From assembly GCA_032988165.1 (NCBI GenBank), contig JANTQF010000116.1, forward strand, positions 38,820-102,819: a stretch of DNA of 64,000 nt, given 5' to 3'. The translations under genes and the position numbers were made by a program. The DNA is from Emmonsiellopsis sp. PD_33. Taxonomy: Eukaryota > Ascomycota > Eurotiomycetes > Onygenales > Ajellomycetaceae. Each line of letters starts with the position of its first letter. Position 1 is the first letter of the stretch. Shown one piece after another: positions 35,745 to 47,893 of this stretch. The notes below the pieces were generated by a model. The model did no database searches. It was not told the DNA's origin and was given only the letters and a program-made list of their open reading frames with translations.

Positions 35745-37531
35745 ATGAACTCGCAAATCTTCGACATCCAGCCCGTCGCCCGCTTCGTCGGCTCTAACGC
35801 CGCAATTCGCAGACCAAAGGTACGTCTACTCACATAGACATATCCAATTCCACCCCTTCGAACGCGCCCAAGCACGGCCTATCCCCAACGCGACAGCTCC
35901 TAATATACTATGCACTCACCAGGAAATCGCCTGCTTCTCCTACGATGACCAGCACAATTTCCGCCTCGATGACTCCTCTCTGCGCTACTACTACCCCCCG
36001 CGCCTCCCCGCAGATCTAAATCGCGGTTTTGAGACCTTCGAACAGCTCGATGATGCGGGTGACGAGCACCTGGATGCGCTGCTGGATACGATCGTTGCGC
36101 TGGAGAAGAGCACGGGTGCGAAATGTGAGGCGGATGTGGTTACGTGGAGGGGGATGATGACCAAGGTAGATTATCCGCTTTGCTTGCGAAGGGGGGGGGA
36201 TGTATTGTGTTGAATTGAATATGCTAATGGGGTTAGGGAAGATAATGACGGCGCCGTTTGATAATTGGAATGGGTATTGGGTTTTCCCTGTTTATGTCCA
36301 CTTTGCGCATATCTGGGTGGAGTTATTGGGCTGTGGCTGAAGTTGGTGGTTCTATATAGGTTCGAGATGAACGCGACGTGTTATCAGGTGAGTTGCCCTT
36401 GCCTACCCTCTTCTGTGGATATGGAATGTAATTGATCTTAAGGAGGGAATAAGCTAACATTCGTGTTGATAGGGAACGATGTAAGTTATCCCAGGTACCG
36501 ACATGGTATATGTACTTATTACCGCTGCGCGAACGTGGTCTAATGTTTCATTTACCAGCTTCATCGAAGAAAACAACGAGTATAAAAACGCCCAGAAACA
36601 AACACAGCGGAATCAGAGGATGCCTTATGGCGCTCCTTCGCAGGATATGATGTCATTTTGGGGTGCGGAATATAATCCACCCTACCTTTAAGAATTGCCC
36701 ATGGCTAACATGGCTTCCCAGGATATAAATTTGAAACCATATCGCTCCTCGACGAGCCGTGGGATGCAACATCTCGCGACAAAATCGAGGCCCGCGATGA
36801 TCAAGTCGTCAACAACAAGGCGCAGTACTGCTCGGTAGTCCGTACGGGAATAGGGGGATCTAAATTGGTCATTGGTGGTGAGGTTGACGCTGGTGAGACG
36901 AATTCCTCAACTACTTTCTCCCCCCCCTCTCAAAACATATTACATGGAGGAACCACAAACCCAATACTAACCACCCCCGAACTGATACCCAGTCTGGGAC
37001 TGCAAACCGGACAAAAAAGACGACCCCATAAACTGGGTCGAACTCAAGACCTCCGCCGAAATCCGCACCGACAAGGACATGATGAAATACGAGCGCAAAC
37101 TGCTCAAATTCTGGGCCCAATCCTTCCTCCTCGGCGTGCCCAAGATCATCGTCGGCTTTCGCGATGAACATGGCATCCTCCGTCGTCTAGAGGAGACGGT
37201 CACCCGTGATATCCCCGGTCTGGTTGCGAGACAGGGCAAGGGCACGTGGGATGGGAATGTTTGTATTAATTTCACGGCGAAGTTGCTTGATTGTATGTTT
37301 TTCTCAGGGGTTTACTTTTTTTTTTTTTTTTTTTTTTTCGGGAAATGGTAAATGCTGACTCTGGACGATTTTTTTTTTTAAAAAGGGCTCAAAGTTACGA
37401 TTCGCGATGAGGGCCTCTGGCGCATTCGCAAGCAGGAGAAGTCCCCCGTCATCGAAGTCTTCAAGCTGGAGGAGTCCGGGCATGGTGGGATCCTCTCGCA
37501 GAACTTCGTTGAGTGGAGATCTACGAAGTGA
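35745..37531 (+). CDS. rai1: Rai1/DXO decapping nuclease, 368 aa, nine exons with an 8 nt microexon
   Basis: Exons 35745-35819, 35923-36165, 36242-36273, 36360-36387, 36473-36480, 36559-36662, 36722-36892, 36993-37292 and 37386-37531; all phases agree. Rai1/DXO proteins remove incomplete or NAD caps from RNA and partner the Rat1/Xrn2 exonuclease. The metal-binding motifs are present: GGEVDA across an intron, then NWVELKTSAEI (ELK motif). Other family segments are YYYPPRLPADLNRGFE and FWAQSFLLGVPKIIVGFRD. Exon 5 is only 8 nt (GGAACGAT) and is required to read CYQGTIFIEENN. Intron 2 ends in AAG. The last intron contains a 23-base T run (37316-37338). Length is normal. Confidence 0.9.
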
Positions 37532-38745
37532 AATTCGGTGGCATGTCCTTAAATTCGACAAGGATTGTCCTGACGGGTCATTTCGTCCCGTCAACGGTAT
37601 AGATACCTGCCTGCCTATCGGGAGAGGATTGATTCTCTCGCGAAGCCGGGAGATAATAAGGATTCTCGAACCAACTTATCAAGCTCAGCTATGTACGCTT
37701 CCGGGAACGATTAGACGGCGGATGCCATCTCCTGACGGAAACGCGCTTGAGATACATAGTTCGGAGGAACTGCCGGTATGTGACTAACCATCTTTGTCTC
37801 CTCCCTTCGCCGTTTACGGGACCGATTCCTCAAACAGGCCTTCTTGGAAGATCGATATATCCCTCCATTCCATCCATCCATCCATTATAATAAACGAACG
37901 AATGAATGAATGACGCCTCCCAACAAAACCTCGACGACAACAACCCCCCCCCCCCCGCGTCCGGGGGAGAACGATAGATAAGTACGCTGCTGTTTCGTTC
38001 CGTTTCGCTTCCTTCCCAAGGATTGATACGAATTATGAATGAATATAGAAAAAGGGAGATTGATTGATATCCCAATCATGTTTGATCTTTTCTTTTTTCT
38101 ATGGAAGTGCAATCAATTCAATCAATCATTTCGTTACGCTTCCTGCCCTGCCCTGCCTGCCTGCCTGCCTGCCTGTCTGCCTGCCTCTATATACCAATCT
38201 ATTTGGCTAGCTGTCTATCTATCTGTCTGTTCTAGCCTCAGCGGTTCACCGCAGGGATCATATATGCATGCCGTGCGGGCTGGCTGGCTGTCAGCCAAAC
38301 CAAGCCAAGCCGCCTGAAACATTACCCACGTATGTACATAGATACGTATGAGGGTTTGTTTGTTTCCCTTATTTGTTTATTTAGAGATTCTCAGGGGGTT
38401 GGGTTGGATGGGGTATTTGGGTGGGGCGGTTGGCTGGCTGGGAAGCTGCTCTATATTTCGTGGAAAGAAATAGTTAAATCTTTTTTTTTTTTGTTTTCCT
38501 CTTTTATTTATTATTGTGTTCTATATTGCCGTCCCTCTCACATCTCACAAAAAAAGGGACAACGGAAGAGAAATTTCACTACCACCCCCCCACTGCTGCC
38601 AGGTTCCAACGCCATCCTTTCTCACCAGGTATAGTTTATTTATCTGTTATCCGTTACTTATACTCATCCCAGCCTATCTCTCTTTTCTAACCCCCCCCCA
38701 TCCTCCATCCTCCACCCTCTAAATCTCACCCCTCCCCTCCCTCCC
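37532..38745. other. Intergenic between convergent RAI1 and F-box genes
   Basis: 1.2 kb with no supported gene. Contains CCAT and GAAT short repeats at about 37870-37912, a C-run at about 37946, a tetranucleotide tract at 38143-38186 and long T-runs near 38480. Confidence 0.55.
38143..38186. repeat. GCCT/CTGC microsatellite
   Basis: Roughly ten CTGC units with a single TCTG interruption. Confidence 0.8.
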
Positions 38746-40427
38746 CTAACCATTCCCCCCCTTCCTCTCCAAATAATCAAAAACATACATCGACCGCGTC
38801 CGCACATAACCATGCGCATACATATTAAAGAACACACACCTCCCCACACCCTCAAACCCATGCGATCGACAACTCCCCACCTGCTGCCTCTTGAATACCC
38901 GTCGGCGGCCGGCCACAACGACACTGCCGCGACCAACCTCGGCCTCGGCCGCGGCAGGTAAAGTCACCCGGACCCTATTCATGGCGTGGTAGATGGTGAT
39001 CGTGTCTGGATCTATTGCGATGGGTATGGGGGGGTTGTTGAGGATGTGGAGGAGTTGTGTGTGAAGGGGGTTGTTGGTGGAGAGGGATAGGGCGGGGGAT
39101 AGAGGGAGTGTTACGGGGACAATGGGGGTGTCTCTGTAGGAACTGAGGGTGGTGAGGTGCATGGTGAATGGGTTGATGACGGAGAGGTAGGGTTGGTTCA
39201 AGTTGTGGTTGGAAGGGAAGAGGATGACGGATGTTGAGGTTGGGTGGTAGGTGGGTGGGGATGTGCGTGGGTGTGGGTGTGGGTGTGGGTGTGGATGAGG
39301 GGAGTGGTAGTGAATAAGGGCGTAGGAGTGCATGGTTAATTGGAGGGGAGGGTAGGGGTGGAGGATGAGGGCGAAGTTGCGGTCTGTACCAGCACGCGGG
39401 GAGGGAGAGGGGTGGAAAGAGATGCGGAACCCGGTGTAGGTGAATTTTTGATGGGTTTTGCCCGTGATGCTGTTGGTTAGGATTATGGTGTGGGTTTCTG
39501 CTTTGTTCTCGCGCGCCTGGCCTGTGTGGATGTGCACGATCAACTCTGCGGCTTTGGCTTTGGTCTGGAATAATTTGCAGCTGGCATCTCCTATGGGGTA
39601 TTCGATAGGGACTATGCACTCGAGCTCTTTGGTTTGGAGATCAACAACGACCAATTCGCCTCCGTGGCTGTCTCGAAAGTAGAGCCGATTTTCCCCAATA
39701 AGAATAGGTTTGTATTCATTATTGTCGCTTAGAGGGCTATTATGCCAGATCATTTGCTTGCAAGGGAGAAACCATAGGGCATCACTGATGTAGAGACTTG
39801 TCAGTCTATGCCAGGACATAGATGCCTATATACGCACCAGTAGTTCTCCCGTGCCTGGAAAGAGGCATACAGATAACCATCCTCGTTCAACAGGAGGGCC
39901 GTAACCTTGAGTTCCTTGGTCCCGGCAAAGGAGATATCCAGAGAGTGCATGTCGTGAATTGACCCATCCTCTGCATACGGGAGAAACTGCCAGTGCAGGC
40001 TGTCCACCCTACCAGACTGCCGGTCCGACCAGGCGGCAAAGTCGCCATTGATAGCGTAAAGGAATAGTTACATGTTTGTATTCGCGAACGGAGGTCGGCT
40101 CGCCATATTCATGCAGAACATGGATCCGGGCTATGATCCGCAGTGGGTGAGTATAGGTAGAATAGGGCATGTCGGGAGGGGAATGCTCTTACCCAAATCC
40201 GTGTAACGCTTTATTGGATCCGGGGCATCTGGATTGTACAGATGTTGCCAGTGAAGACGAAGCCCGAATGAGCTGATCCAGCCGTGGACATGGGCCCTCC
40301 ATAGTTTGCTCACGAGGGTGCATTGGATGATATCGAGGGGGCGCAGGTGGGCGAGGACAAGATTGAGGCAGTCATGGTTCATATTGACGAACGGATCGTG
40401 GCGGACTGGGGGGATCGACGAGGCCAT
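38746..40427 (-). CDS. F-box domain protein, about 503 aa
   Basis: Model: exons 40193-40427, 40072-40130, 39838-40016 and 38746-39784. The N-terminus holds an F-box (DCLNLVLAHLRPLDIIQCTLVSKLWR, about residues 18-43; shown in two parts when aligned: LNLVLAHLRPLDII and CTLVSKLWRAHV), which should bind Skp1 in an SCF ubiquitin ligase. The rest is a probable beta-propeller-like or unassigned region with a His-Pro repeat from a GTGTGG microsatellite (about 39260-39300). Intron 2 (40017-40071) is my choice because it keeps phase, but the skipped bases also read GDFAAWSDRQSG in another frame, which looks coding, so either a frameshift or a different splice could be present. Substrate unknown. Confidence 0.7.
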
Positions 40428-41561
40428 TGGATGCTACTGTCGGTAGGCTGTTTTTGAGGGTTAGTGGGATCAGGAGACGCGGGGAGAGATGAGGTTGAGC
40501 CAGCCAGCAGAGCCGCACTCCGTGCTTGTATTCTCGCCATGGGTTAGTGAATGGATTAGCTGCACGGTGTGGCAACACCCACGAACAGCATCCGTGAGGG
40601 TGTGTTGAGAGAATATGCACCATCTGCTCTCTGTCATGGAGGTTATTGGGATAGAAGTTGAATATCTCTTGCTCTTGCAGTGTAGTTCTTTAGACAGGAG
40701 TGGGGGGGAGGTACCCCGAGATAGCCCTGCCTGCAATTTTGGCAGCAGCCAGCACCCGAAGGTACATCCATCCATACATTGAAGCATCAGGGCAGTCGAT
40801 CTCCCCAGACTACTGTCCCACTATCAAGCTGACGGGGAAAGTCGGATCCCATTTGCTTTGACCATCTCTCTGCCGCGAACTATCTGGTTAGCGTAACTAG
40901 CCCTGCTTTTGGGAGTTGGGGAGGATAGTTTTATATTGGCAAAATGGCTGGCACAATCTGGTTCTCTTGTCTTGCCTTGGAACGAAAGGGAATTGTTCTT
41001 TCCGTCGTCTGCCGCTGCCGGTCTGCCATGGCTAGATATATTCTCTGCCTTCTCGAAGCCGTGGGAATCAGATGAATAACTTAAATCATTGCCAGACCGT
41101 CGGGATTTGCCGAGCTACCCCAGACTTTTAGACTTCGGATAAGGGTTCGGCATCACCCACTGGCGCCGGTATCGGCATGTTCGATTATCGCCGAAACCCC
41201 GGTGGCCAGCCAATCAGCGCCCGACCCAGCCGGAAGGTACCGGTACCTTACCGTACCGTACCATACCATACGCTATCCATACCATTCTTACATACTAGGG
41301 CCCAGCTCTCAGCCGCCCAACGACAGCTCTCTCCGCAGAACTATCACCACCATGATTAGTCTTGAGAACGGACTATTATGGCTAACTAACTATTATAAGT
41401 TAACTCTCGTTATGGGGCAGATACCCTGCCTTCGATTCTGCGCCCAGCGGCTTCATCTCTTCTTCTCCCTCTCCCCATCTTTCAATGCGTGCAATGCACC
41501 CCCCCTCTAGAACGCCCTGCCCTCAGTAGTAGTCCCGCCAGTCCTCCCTTTTCCTGTCGCA
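40428..41561. promoter_or_regulatory. Divergent region between the F-box gene and hxnR
   Basis: 1.1 kb with no gene supported. A dense run of GGTACC/CCGTACC words lies at 41236-41270. The hxnR side is C/T-rich near 41460-41555, as in fungal leaders. Confidence 0.5.
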
Positions 41562-44500
41562 ATGTCCCAGTTAGATATGTCTGCCATCTCAGATCCTCTC
41601 CTCGCCCAGAAGCAGCCTGGAGAGAAGGCCCATGCTTGTTCGTGGCCTGGCTGTGACAAGGCCTTTACCCGTGCCGAACATCTGCGCCGCCACGCCCTGA
41701 ACCACAAGAACGAAGACAATACCTGCGAGAGATGCGGTGTTCATTTCAACAGACCTGATTTGCTAGGCAAGTATATTGTTTTACCCATGATTCAATTCAC
41801 TTTTGTTTTTTTTTTTTTTTTGGCTTGACTCTATGCTAGCTCCATACCTCCTAATCAAATCATCATTTGCTAACCTTCCCTCCTATATAGGAAGACACAT
41901 GGCACGCCATGCAAAGCGAGATGAAGAAGCCGGCGGGCCCGGCCTGGGCGTGCTGGAAACTCGCAAACGAACCCGTCGTGGCCCTGACGGCACCATCATC
42001 ACCCGCCCAACAAAGAAGCAAGCCCGCGCCGCTCGGGCAGCCCTCCAGTCTATGGCTTCAGGAAGACCAGTAACTGTTAGGCACTCTCCCGATGCGCCCA
42101 CCATGCAGCAAGCACGCTCGTCGACGTCGTCCATTCGCAGCTTCAATGAAAACTGCACCGGCTCAAGCACTGGCCAGAGTCACGATGGCATGTCTGCGCT
42201 CACTACTCCCCCGTCATTGGGTGAACTAGGTTACCACAGCCAGGAGCATGGTGCTGTGTCTGGGGCTCCCGTTTCGCCGCCCATTTCTGCCCATCCCTCG
42301 TGTCCGAGTGTCAATCTAGACGGCGGACCGATTGATGCGTGCCAGCCTGTTGATCACTCTGACCCACTCATTGCGCCGATGGTCCCTGGCGGGCCGTACG
42401 AACCCTATGTTGAGCCAATTCCCGGTCAATTTGATGCTGCCGATGGGTCGTGGCAGACCCAGAATTCTGGGCTGAATTTGGACTACGAGGACTTCTTCGA
42501 TTTAGATACTGGTATGTATCCTGTTTACATTCTGGGGAGATGGTAATAATGGAAACAACTCTACAACTATTCCTTCTATCCGGAATGTTCACCGGATAGA
42601 CCGATTCTCAATCCAGGCTAGAAGATTCTAATCCCATATCTGATAGCAACCTCATTCAACATGCCTTTTGCAGCTACGCATAACTACAACTGGCTGTTCG
42701 ATGTCCCAGCCCTAGACGATGCGTTTAACCACTCCGTTCTCTCGCTGGCCAACGACATGGTTAACTTTGCAGAGCCAGTGCCTGATATGTGGTCACAGCC
42801 GCTCCAGCGACCAAATGAGTTTCTAAACCAACAATTGTGCTCCTCAGAGCCAACACGGAATCTCGAGTACCAGAATAACCCACACTTTGACGATATAAAC
42901 CCGGATAGCTCAAATAGCTTCGCCGCAGAGCCTTCTCAGGAGCCCATCGGACAATCTAATCCAGAAGCCCCCGTCAATCCTGCCCCCAACGTTACCACTA
43001 CCGCCATGCCTTGTTCCGAACCAAACCAGGCACTCCCTACTTTTTCCGACATGGACTGGATGGGCCAAAGTCCACCTTTAGAGGTTATTTCTAAACGGCT
43101 ACCGCAAATAGGAGACACCGCCAGAGCTGGACTGCTGCAATTCGTTTCCCAATCACAACCAATGACCGTGGAGGGAAACCAAATTGAGCTTTCCTCTCCA
43201 CTACTCTCCACAAACGCTCTTCAAACCTACTGCGACCTGTTCTTCACGAAATTCAATACCTCTTATCCATTGATACATCAGCCCACCTTTGATCCCGGAC
43301 GAGTAGACAAGTTACTGCTTGCGGCAATCATTTCAATGGGTGCCACCTACAGCAACAGAGATGCCCACCAGCTGGCCGTCGGAATGCACGACTCACTAAG
43401 AAACCAACTATTCTCCCATGCGTCCTTCTCCTCACAGCCGGAACTTTGGGTCCTGCAAACTATGATCTTAATTGACTGCTTCGGAAAGCAACGAGCTGGC
43501 CAGAAACAGCGCGACATGTCGCAGCTCTTCCACTGCGTGTTGATCAAACTGATACGGCGTAGCACTTGTCCTATCATCCGAACCCAGCCCCCGACCCAAC
43601 GGCCCGACGACCTGGAATCCGCCTGGAAACAAGCCATGGATCTGGAACAACACAAGCGCCTGGCGATGCTCTGCTTCATGTGGGACACCCAACATGCAGT
43701 CCTCTTCTCCCAATCCCTCTGCATGTCGGCCTTTGAAATCCGCTCCTCGCTCCCCTGCGACGCGCCCACCTGGGAAGCAGCCACAGCTGAAGAATGGTTC
43801 GAACACGCCCGCTCCGAAGCACCACACAGCCCTTTCCTCTCCGTCCTAAAAGCCTACATCACCCCGACCACCGTCCGCCGTCCCCGCCACCTCAACGCAC
43901 TGAGCCGTGTCTTCCTCCTCCACGGCCTCATGTCCATCTCCTCCGACCTCAGGCGCCGTGACCAAACCACCCTCCGCTCTGAAACCCCCAATCTCGTCGG
44001 CGCCTGGAAAGCCCGCGTCAGCCGCTCCTACGACCTGTGGAAGACAGACTTCGACGCAGACTGCATGAACATGAAACTCAACCAAATGTCCGACCCGCGC
44101 AAATTCATCGGCCTCAAAACCGCCACGCACGTCATGTACCATGCCGCCCACATTACGCTGAACGTGGAAGTACTAGATCTGCAAATCTACGCGGGCGCCC
44201 CGCATATTCTAGGCCGTGTGGTGACGCAGGGCGATCTCGAGCGTTCGCGACGCGTGGTAACGCGCTGGTTGAACGAGGACCCCAGTTCGGCAGCGAAAGC
44301 AACGAGGCACGCGTCGTTTATTTTGCAGGATGCCATCATGAACCTGAACGATTGGGATGAGACGGATGTTTTCCATTACCCGTGGTGTTTGTATCTGGCC
44401 ACGTTGACTTGCTGGGCGTTTCATTTGCCGACGTCGTCGTCACCAGCCTCGAGCTCGAGCTCGGGTGCGGGTGCGGGTGCGGGTGCGGATAGGGCTACAA

Positions 44501-44832
44501 ATAATACCCCCGCCCACCCTCATAACCGCCATGCTACCCAACCGCGCACCTCCCTAACCGCCCGCAACGAAATGACAACCCTCGTCATCGCCATGACAAC
44601 CTGCAATACCCTCGAGGAGCTCTCTGCCCTCGCGGGGAAATTTGATACCACGGGCCTGACGTCTATTATGGGACAGCAGCTGGCTAGTGTGCGCTGGGCG
44701 GTTGTGCATGATGCGATGAAGGTGTTGGTTGGGTTGTCGGCGAGGAAGGGGGAAGGGGAGGGGGAGCCGGGAGCCGAGAGGTCGGGTAGAGATTGGTATA
44801 AGTGGGGGAATTCGGGGTTGATGACTTATTAA
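41562..44832 (+). CDS. hxnR: HxnR-type C2H2 transcription factor with fungal-specific TF domain, 994 aa
   Basis: Exons 41562-41766, 41891-42511 and 42674-44832. Two N-terminal C2H2 fingers (CSWPGCDKAFTRAEHLRRH..., CERCGVHFNRPDLLGRH...) precede a basic segment (TRKRTRRGPDGT). A fungal_trans middle-homology domain (about residues 455-720, with YPLIHQPTFDP and LLAAIISMGATYSN) follows. This architecture and its place at the edge of the cluster match HxnR, the inducer-responsive activator of nicotinate genes in A. nidulans. Intron 1 splits finger 2 and appears to use a GC donor (AG/GCAAGT at 41767) to give LLGRHMARH; a GT donor 4 nt later with an AAG acceptor would give LLGKHMARH. A Gly-Ala repeat (GTGCGG units) sits near residue 875. 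Orthology is by context; confident on architecture. Confidence 0.85.
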
Positions 44833-45615
44833 TTAGGTTGTGGAGGACATGGAAAAGGAGGTGGTTTCATGGGTTCGGTTCATGCATTATGAATGGAGTT
44901 TTGCTTGGGTTTTTGGACACGGGAGGTTCCTTTTTTTTTTTTTTACACTAAAATAAGAAAACCGATTTGGAATTGGATTGGGCTGAGTCCTTAAGTTATT
45001 TAACAAGTGGACGATGAATGGGTGGATGGGTGGCTTTTCCTCATTTTTGCAATGATTAATGTAACTAGGATGGTTTTTACTCCTTTATTAATGATGTTTT
45101 TGTTCCCTTGTATACTGCCTTCAGGTAGGTAGATGCAGATAGATAGCTATATAGGTATAAATAATATAAACACTATGTGGATTCTTATCTCTTTCTCTGC
45201 TGGTGGGGACTGTTGCTACTGTCTATAATCTAAATAATCTCATGTCATCAGTATATGCCATTGCATTGCAAAGAGTTAATCAATTGCAAGGGTAACTATT
45301 CATTGGTTTATCTCTCCTTACGACACTACTAATTATTTACTCTTAACTTTTTGGGATTTAAAAACTCAACCTGGTAGCTAGCTGTGGCTAGCTGTGCCTA
45401 AGATGGATGGGATTTAGGAACAGTGATTTTAAGCTGCGTGTGGTAAATTCTTCATTTTCTTTTCTTGTAGAGCTACCTCTACATATCCAAACGTTATGAG
45501 TCTATCATGTCTATAGTTCTCTATACAATATCATCCCACCCACGCAATCCATCTCTATCAGAACTAAACAAAGGAAAGAAAAACAAAAACATCACCCTAC
45601 CCACTCACACACAGC
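44833..45615. other. Intergenic between convergent hxnR and hxnT
   Basis: About 780 bp, AT-rich with a T-run at about 44931-44944. Expected to hold the 3' ends of both genes; no coding sequence seen. Confidence 0.55.
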
Positions 45616-47054
45616 CTACAGAGACGGATAATCCGTATACCCCTTCTCAGGCGGACTCGCCCCATAAAACGTCGTCCGATCATACTTATTCAACTCCAAC
45701 CCCTCCCTCAACCTCCGCACGAAATCCGGATTACTCAAAAACAACCGTCCAAACACCACCGCATCCGCCCCCTCGCCATCAATCTTCCCCACACAATTCT
45801 CCCTCTTAAAATTCCCCGCCGCCAAAAACTTCACCCCACCCGCACTCAACGCCTTGCGGAAATAATCCAACGAATACCCCTTCCCCCCTTCCTTGTTAAT
45901 TTCAGTAGCCAAACTCTCCATCTTCGCAGACTCATCGAGCACCTCGTCGAAGCGTGGCTCGACCATGTGCACGTACGCGAGCCGGTGCGCGGCGGGGAGT
46001 CCGGCGATCTGCTCGCAGAGATACGTCCAGTGCGTGATGGGGTCGCTGTCGCGGGTGTCTTGGAAGTAGTTGTAGGGGGAGAGGCGGATGCCGACGCGCT
46101 CGGCGCCGACGGCGGAGGTGACGGCGGTGATTACTTCGAGGGGGAAGCGGGTGCGGTTCTCGATGGAGCCGCCGTAGGCGTCTGTGCGGATGTTGGTGTT
46201 GGAGTGGAGGAATTGGTCGAGGAGGTAGCCGTTGGCGCCTGTGGTGGGGGTCAGAATACATATATATATAGCGTGGACGACAGTATTGGGCGGGGAAGAG
46301 GGGGGAAGAAATAAAACATACCGTGAATTTCCACACCATCGAACCCAGCCTCGTCCACCGCGCGCTTCGCGGCGGCAGCAAACTCCTCCACAACCTCCTT
46401 GATCTCCTCGACGCTCATGGCCTTGGGAGGGGAGTCGGCGTACTTGGTGCCATCCATCGCGTCGCCGGTGATGGGGATGCTGGAGGCGCTGACGGAGGGT
46501 CGGCCGTCGAGGAACGAGGGGACGGTCGCCCGCCCGACGTGCCAGAGCTGGCAGTAGATGAATCCGCCCTTCTCGTGCACGGCGGTCGTGATGCGTTTCC
46601 AGCCGGCGATTTGGCTGGGGGTGAAGATGCCGGGGACACCGGGGTAGCCTGCTGCCTGTTGGAGGGGTTAGTGGGTGGGTTTTGTATAATGGAAGAATCT
46701 GAGCCCTTTATTTGTCTGCTTTCTTATAGGCTTCTTCGTCCCCGTTTTCTCAAGCGTGCAAATAAGGAATTCCTAATTCCGCTGGAGCAGGAATGAATCC
46801 CCCAAAAAGCGCAGAGTTATAGAACTTACATATCGGCTAATCGGCGTGGCTTCAGTAAGCATAAACCCGCCCTTCGTGGCTCGCTGCGAGTAATATTTCA
46901 AGTTCAGATCATTGGGAACGTAGACGCCTTCGGACTCCTTGGTCGAGCGCATGCGTGTAAGCGGTCCATGGACGGCGCGGTGCTCAAGCTGGATTGCGCC
47001 CAGACGGAGGGGTGTGAACAGCGCGGTGTCCGCGAGGGGGGCGATGACAGACAT
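45616..47054 (-). CDS. hxnT: HxnT-type old yellow enzyme (NADH:flavin oxidoreductase), 393 aa
   Basis: Exons 46830-47054, 46322-46655 and 45616-46238. FMN-dependent ene-reductase family. It starts LADTALFTPLRLGAIQLEHR and has PLTRMRS and QLWHVGRATVPSFLDG. The OYE signature is split across intron 2: GVEIHG/ANGYLLDQFLHSN, followed by RTDAYGGSIENRTRFPLEV, and there is a late FMN-phosphate segment (AVVFGRLFLSNPDFVRR). In the hxn pathway the OYE member HxnT is assigned to reduction of a hydroxylated pyridine intermediate (known from A. nidulans; applied here by context). A GGGAGAA repeat lies just upstream of the start. Divergent from hxnS. Confidence 0.87.
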
Positions 47055-47086
47055 GGTGTGTGTATTGGGGATAGGATGGTGTATGG

Positions 47087-47150
47087 AGAGGGAGAAGGGA
47101 GAAGGGAGAAGGGAGAAGGGAGAAGGGAGAAGGGAGAAGGGAGAAGGGAG
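47087..47150. repeat. Tandem GGGAGAA repeat, about nine units
   Basis: Nearly perfect 7 bp tandem repeat 33 bp upstream of the hxnT start codon, a purine tract on the plus strand and a CT tract on the hxnT coding strand; may lie in its leader. Confidence 0.85.
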
Positions 47151-47846
47151 AGATAGAAAAGGGTTTTTGTTTCTAGAGAGAAGGAGGAAAAGGAATAAAG
47201 AGAGAAGTGAGGAGGAGAAGAGAAATTGAATGGACTGGTTAAAATCAATTTCGCAGCCCCTCTTCTACTTGAAGGCTTTTTTCCCCTTCCTTCTCTCTGC
47301 TTCCCCTTGCGTCTCCTCTACCCACCCCTCCCCCTTGGTTGGCCACATGCATAATCCATCCCATCCTCCTCACCTCGCTCGCAAGGTGGGAGAGAATTGC
47401 CCCTCATCTCCGTAACTTTTCCTCCGTCCTTGGCCCATCTGTTGCCATCATAATGCCCCACAGCCTCCGCCTGCAAAGGGAGCTGGATCAATGAATGAAA
47501 GATGGCGGGCATCCACTAGACGTAATGGTAGGTGTGCTCGAGGCCATGGCTAAAGACCCACCCGGCGCAATGGCATCATTGTCGCGCCGGCGGTGATGGA
47601 CAGGAACGAGATATCGGCGCCCCGTTTTAAACAGGAGCTTGTTGTCCGGCTCCGCTCTTGGGGCAATGCAAGGCGAGGGTGGGCGTTGTTTATTTACCTG
47701 TTGTCATTTTCGGGCATATTAGCGGGGCACAGGAGGCAAATTAGCAGAGGGTGGGATAAATAAGAGCGCTCCATTCGTCGCGGAATGTTGCGATCAGAGT
47801 TGTTGTCTCTGGATCAGCAGAGATGAAGTCCCGAGAAAGGAGGTTG

Positions 47847-47893
47847 TTAGGGTTGGGGCTAGCGCGAGCCCTAAGCCCTAGCCCCAACCCTAA
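47847..47893. repeat. Inverted repeat, 16 bp perfect arms, 15 bp loop
   Basis: Arm TTAGGGTTGGGGCTAG (47847-47862) pairs with CTAGCCCCAACCCTAA (47878-47893). The same CCCTAGCCCCAA word recurs near 59841 in the hxnW/hxnM promoter region. Confidence 0.85.

Noticed and set aside
47087..47150. CRISPR-like or regularly spaced repeat
   Set aside because: Direct 7 bp tandem repeat with no spacers in a eukaryotic promoter.
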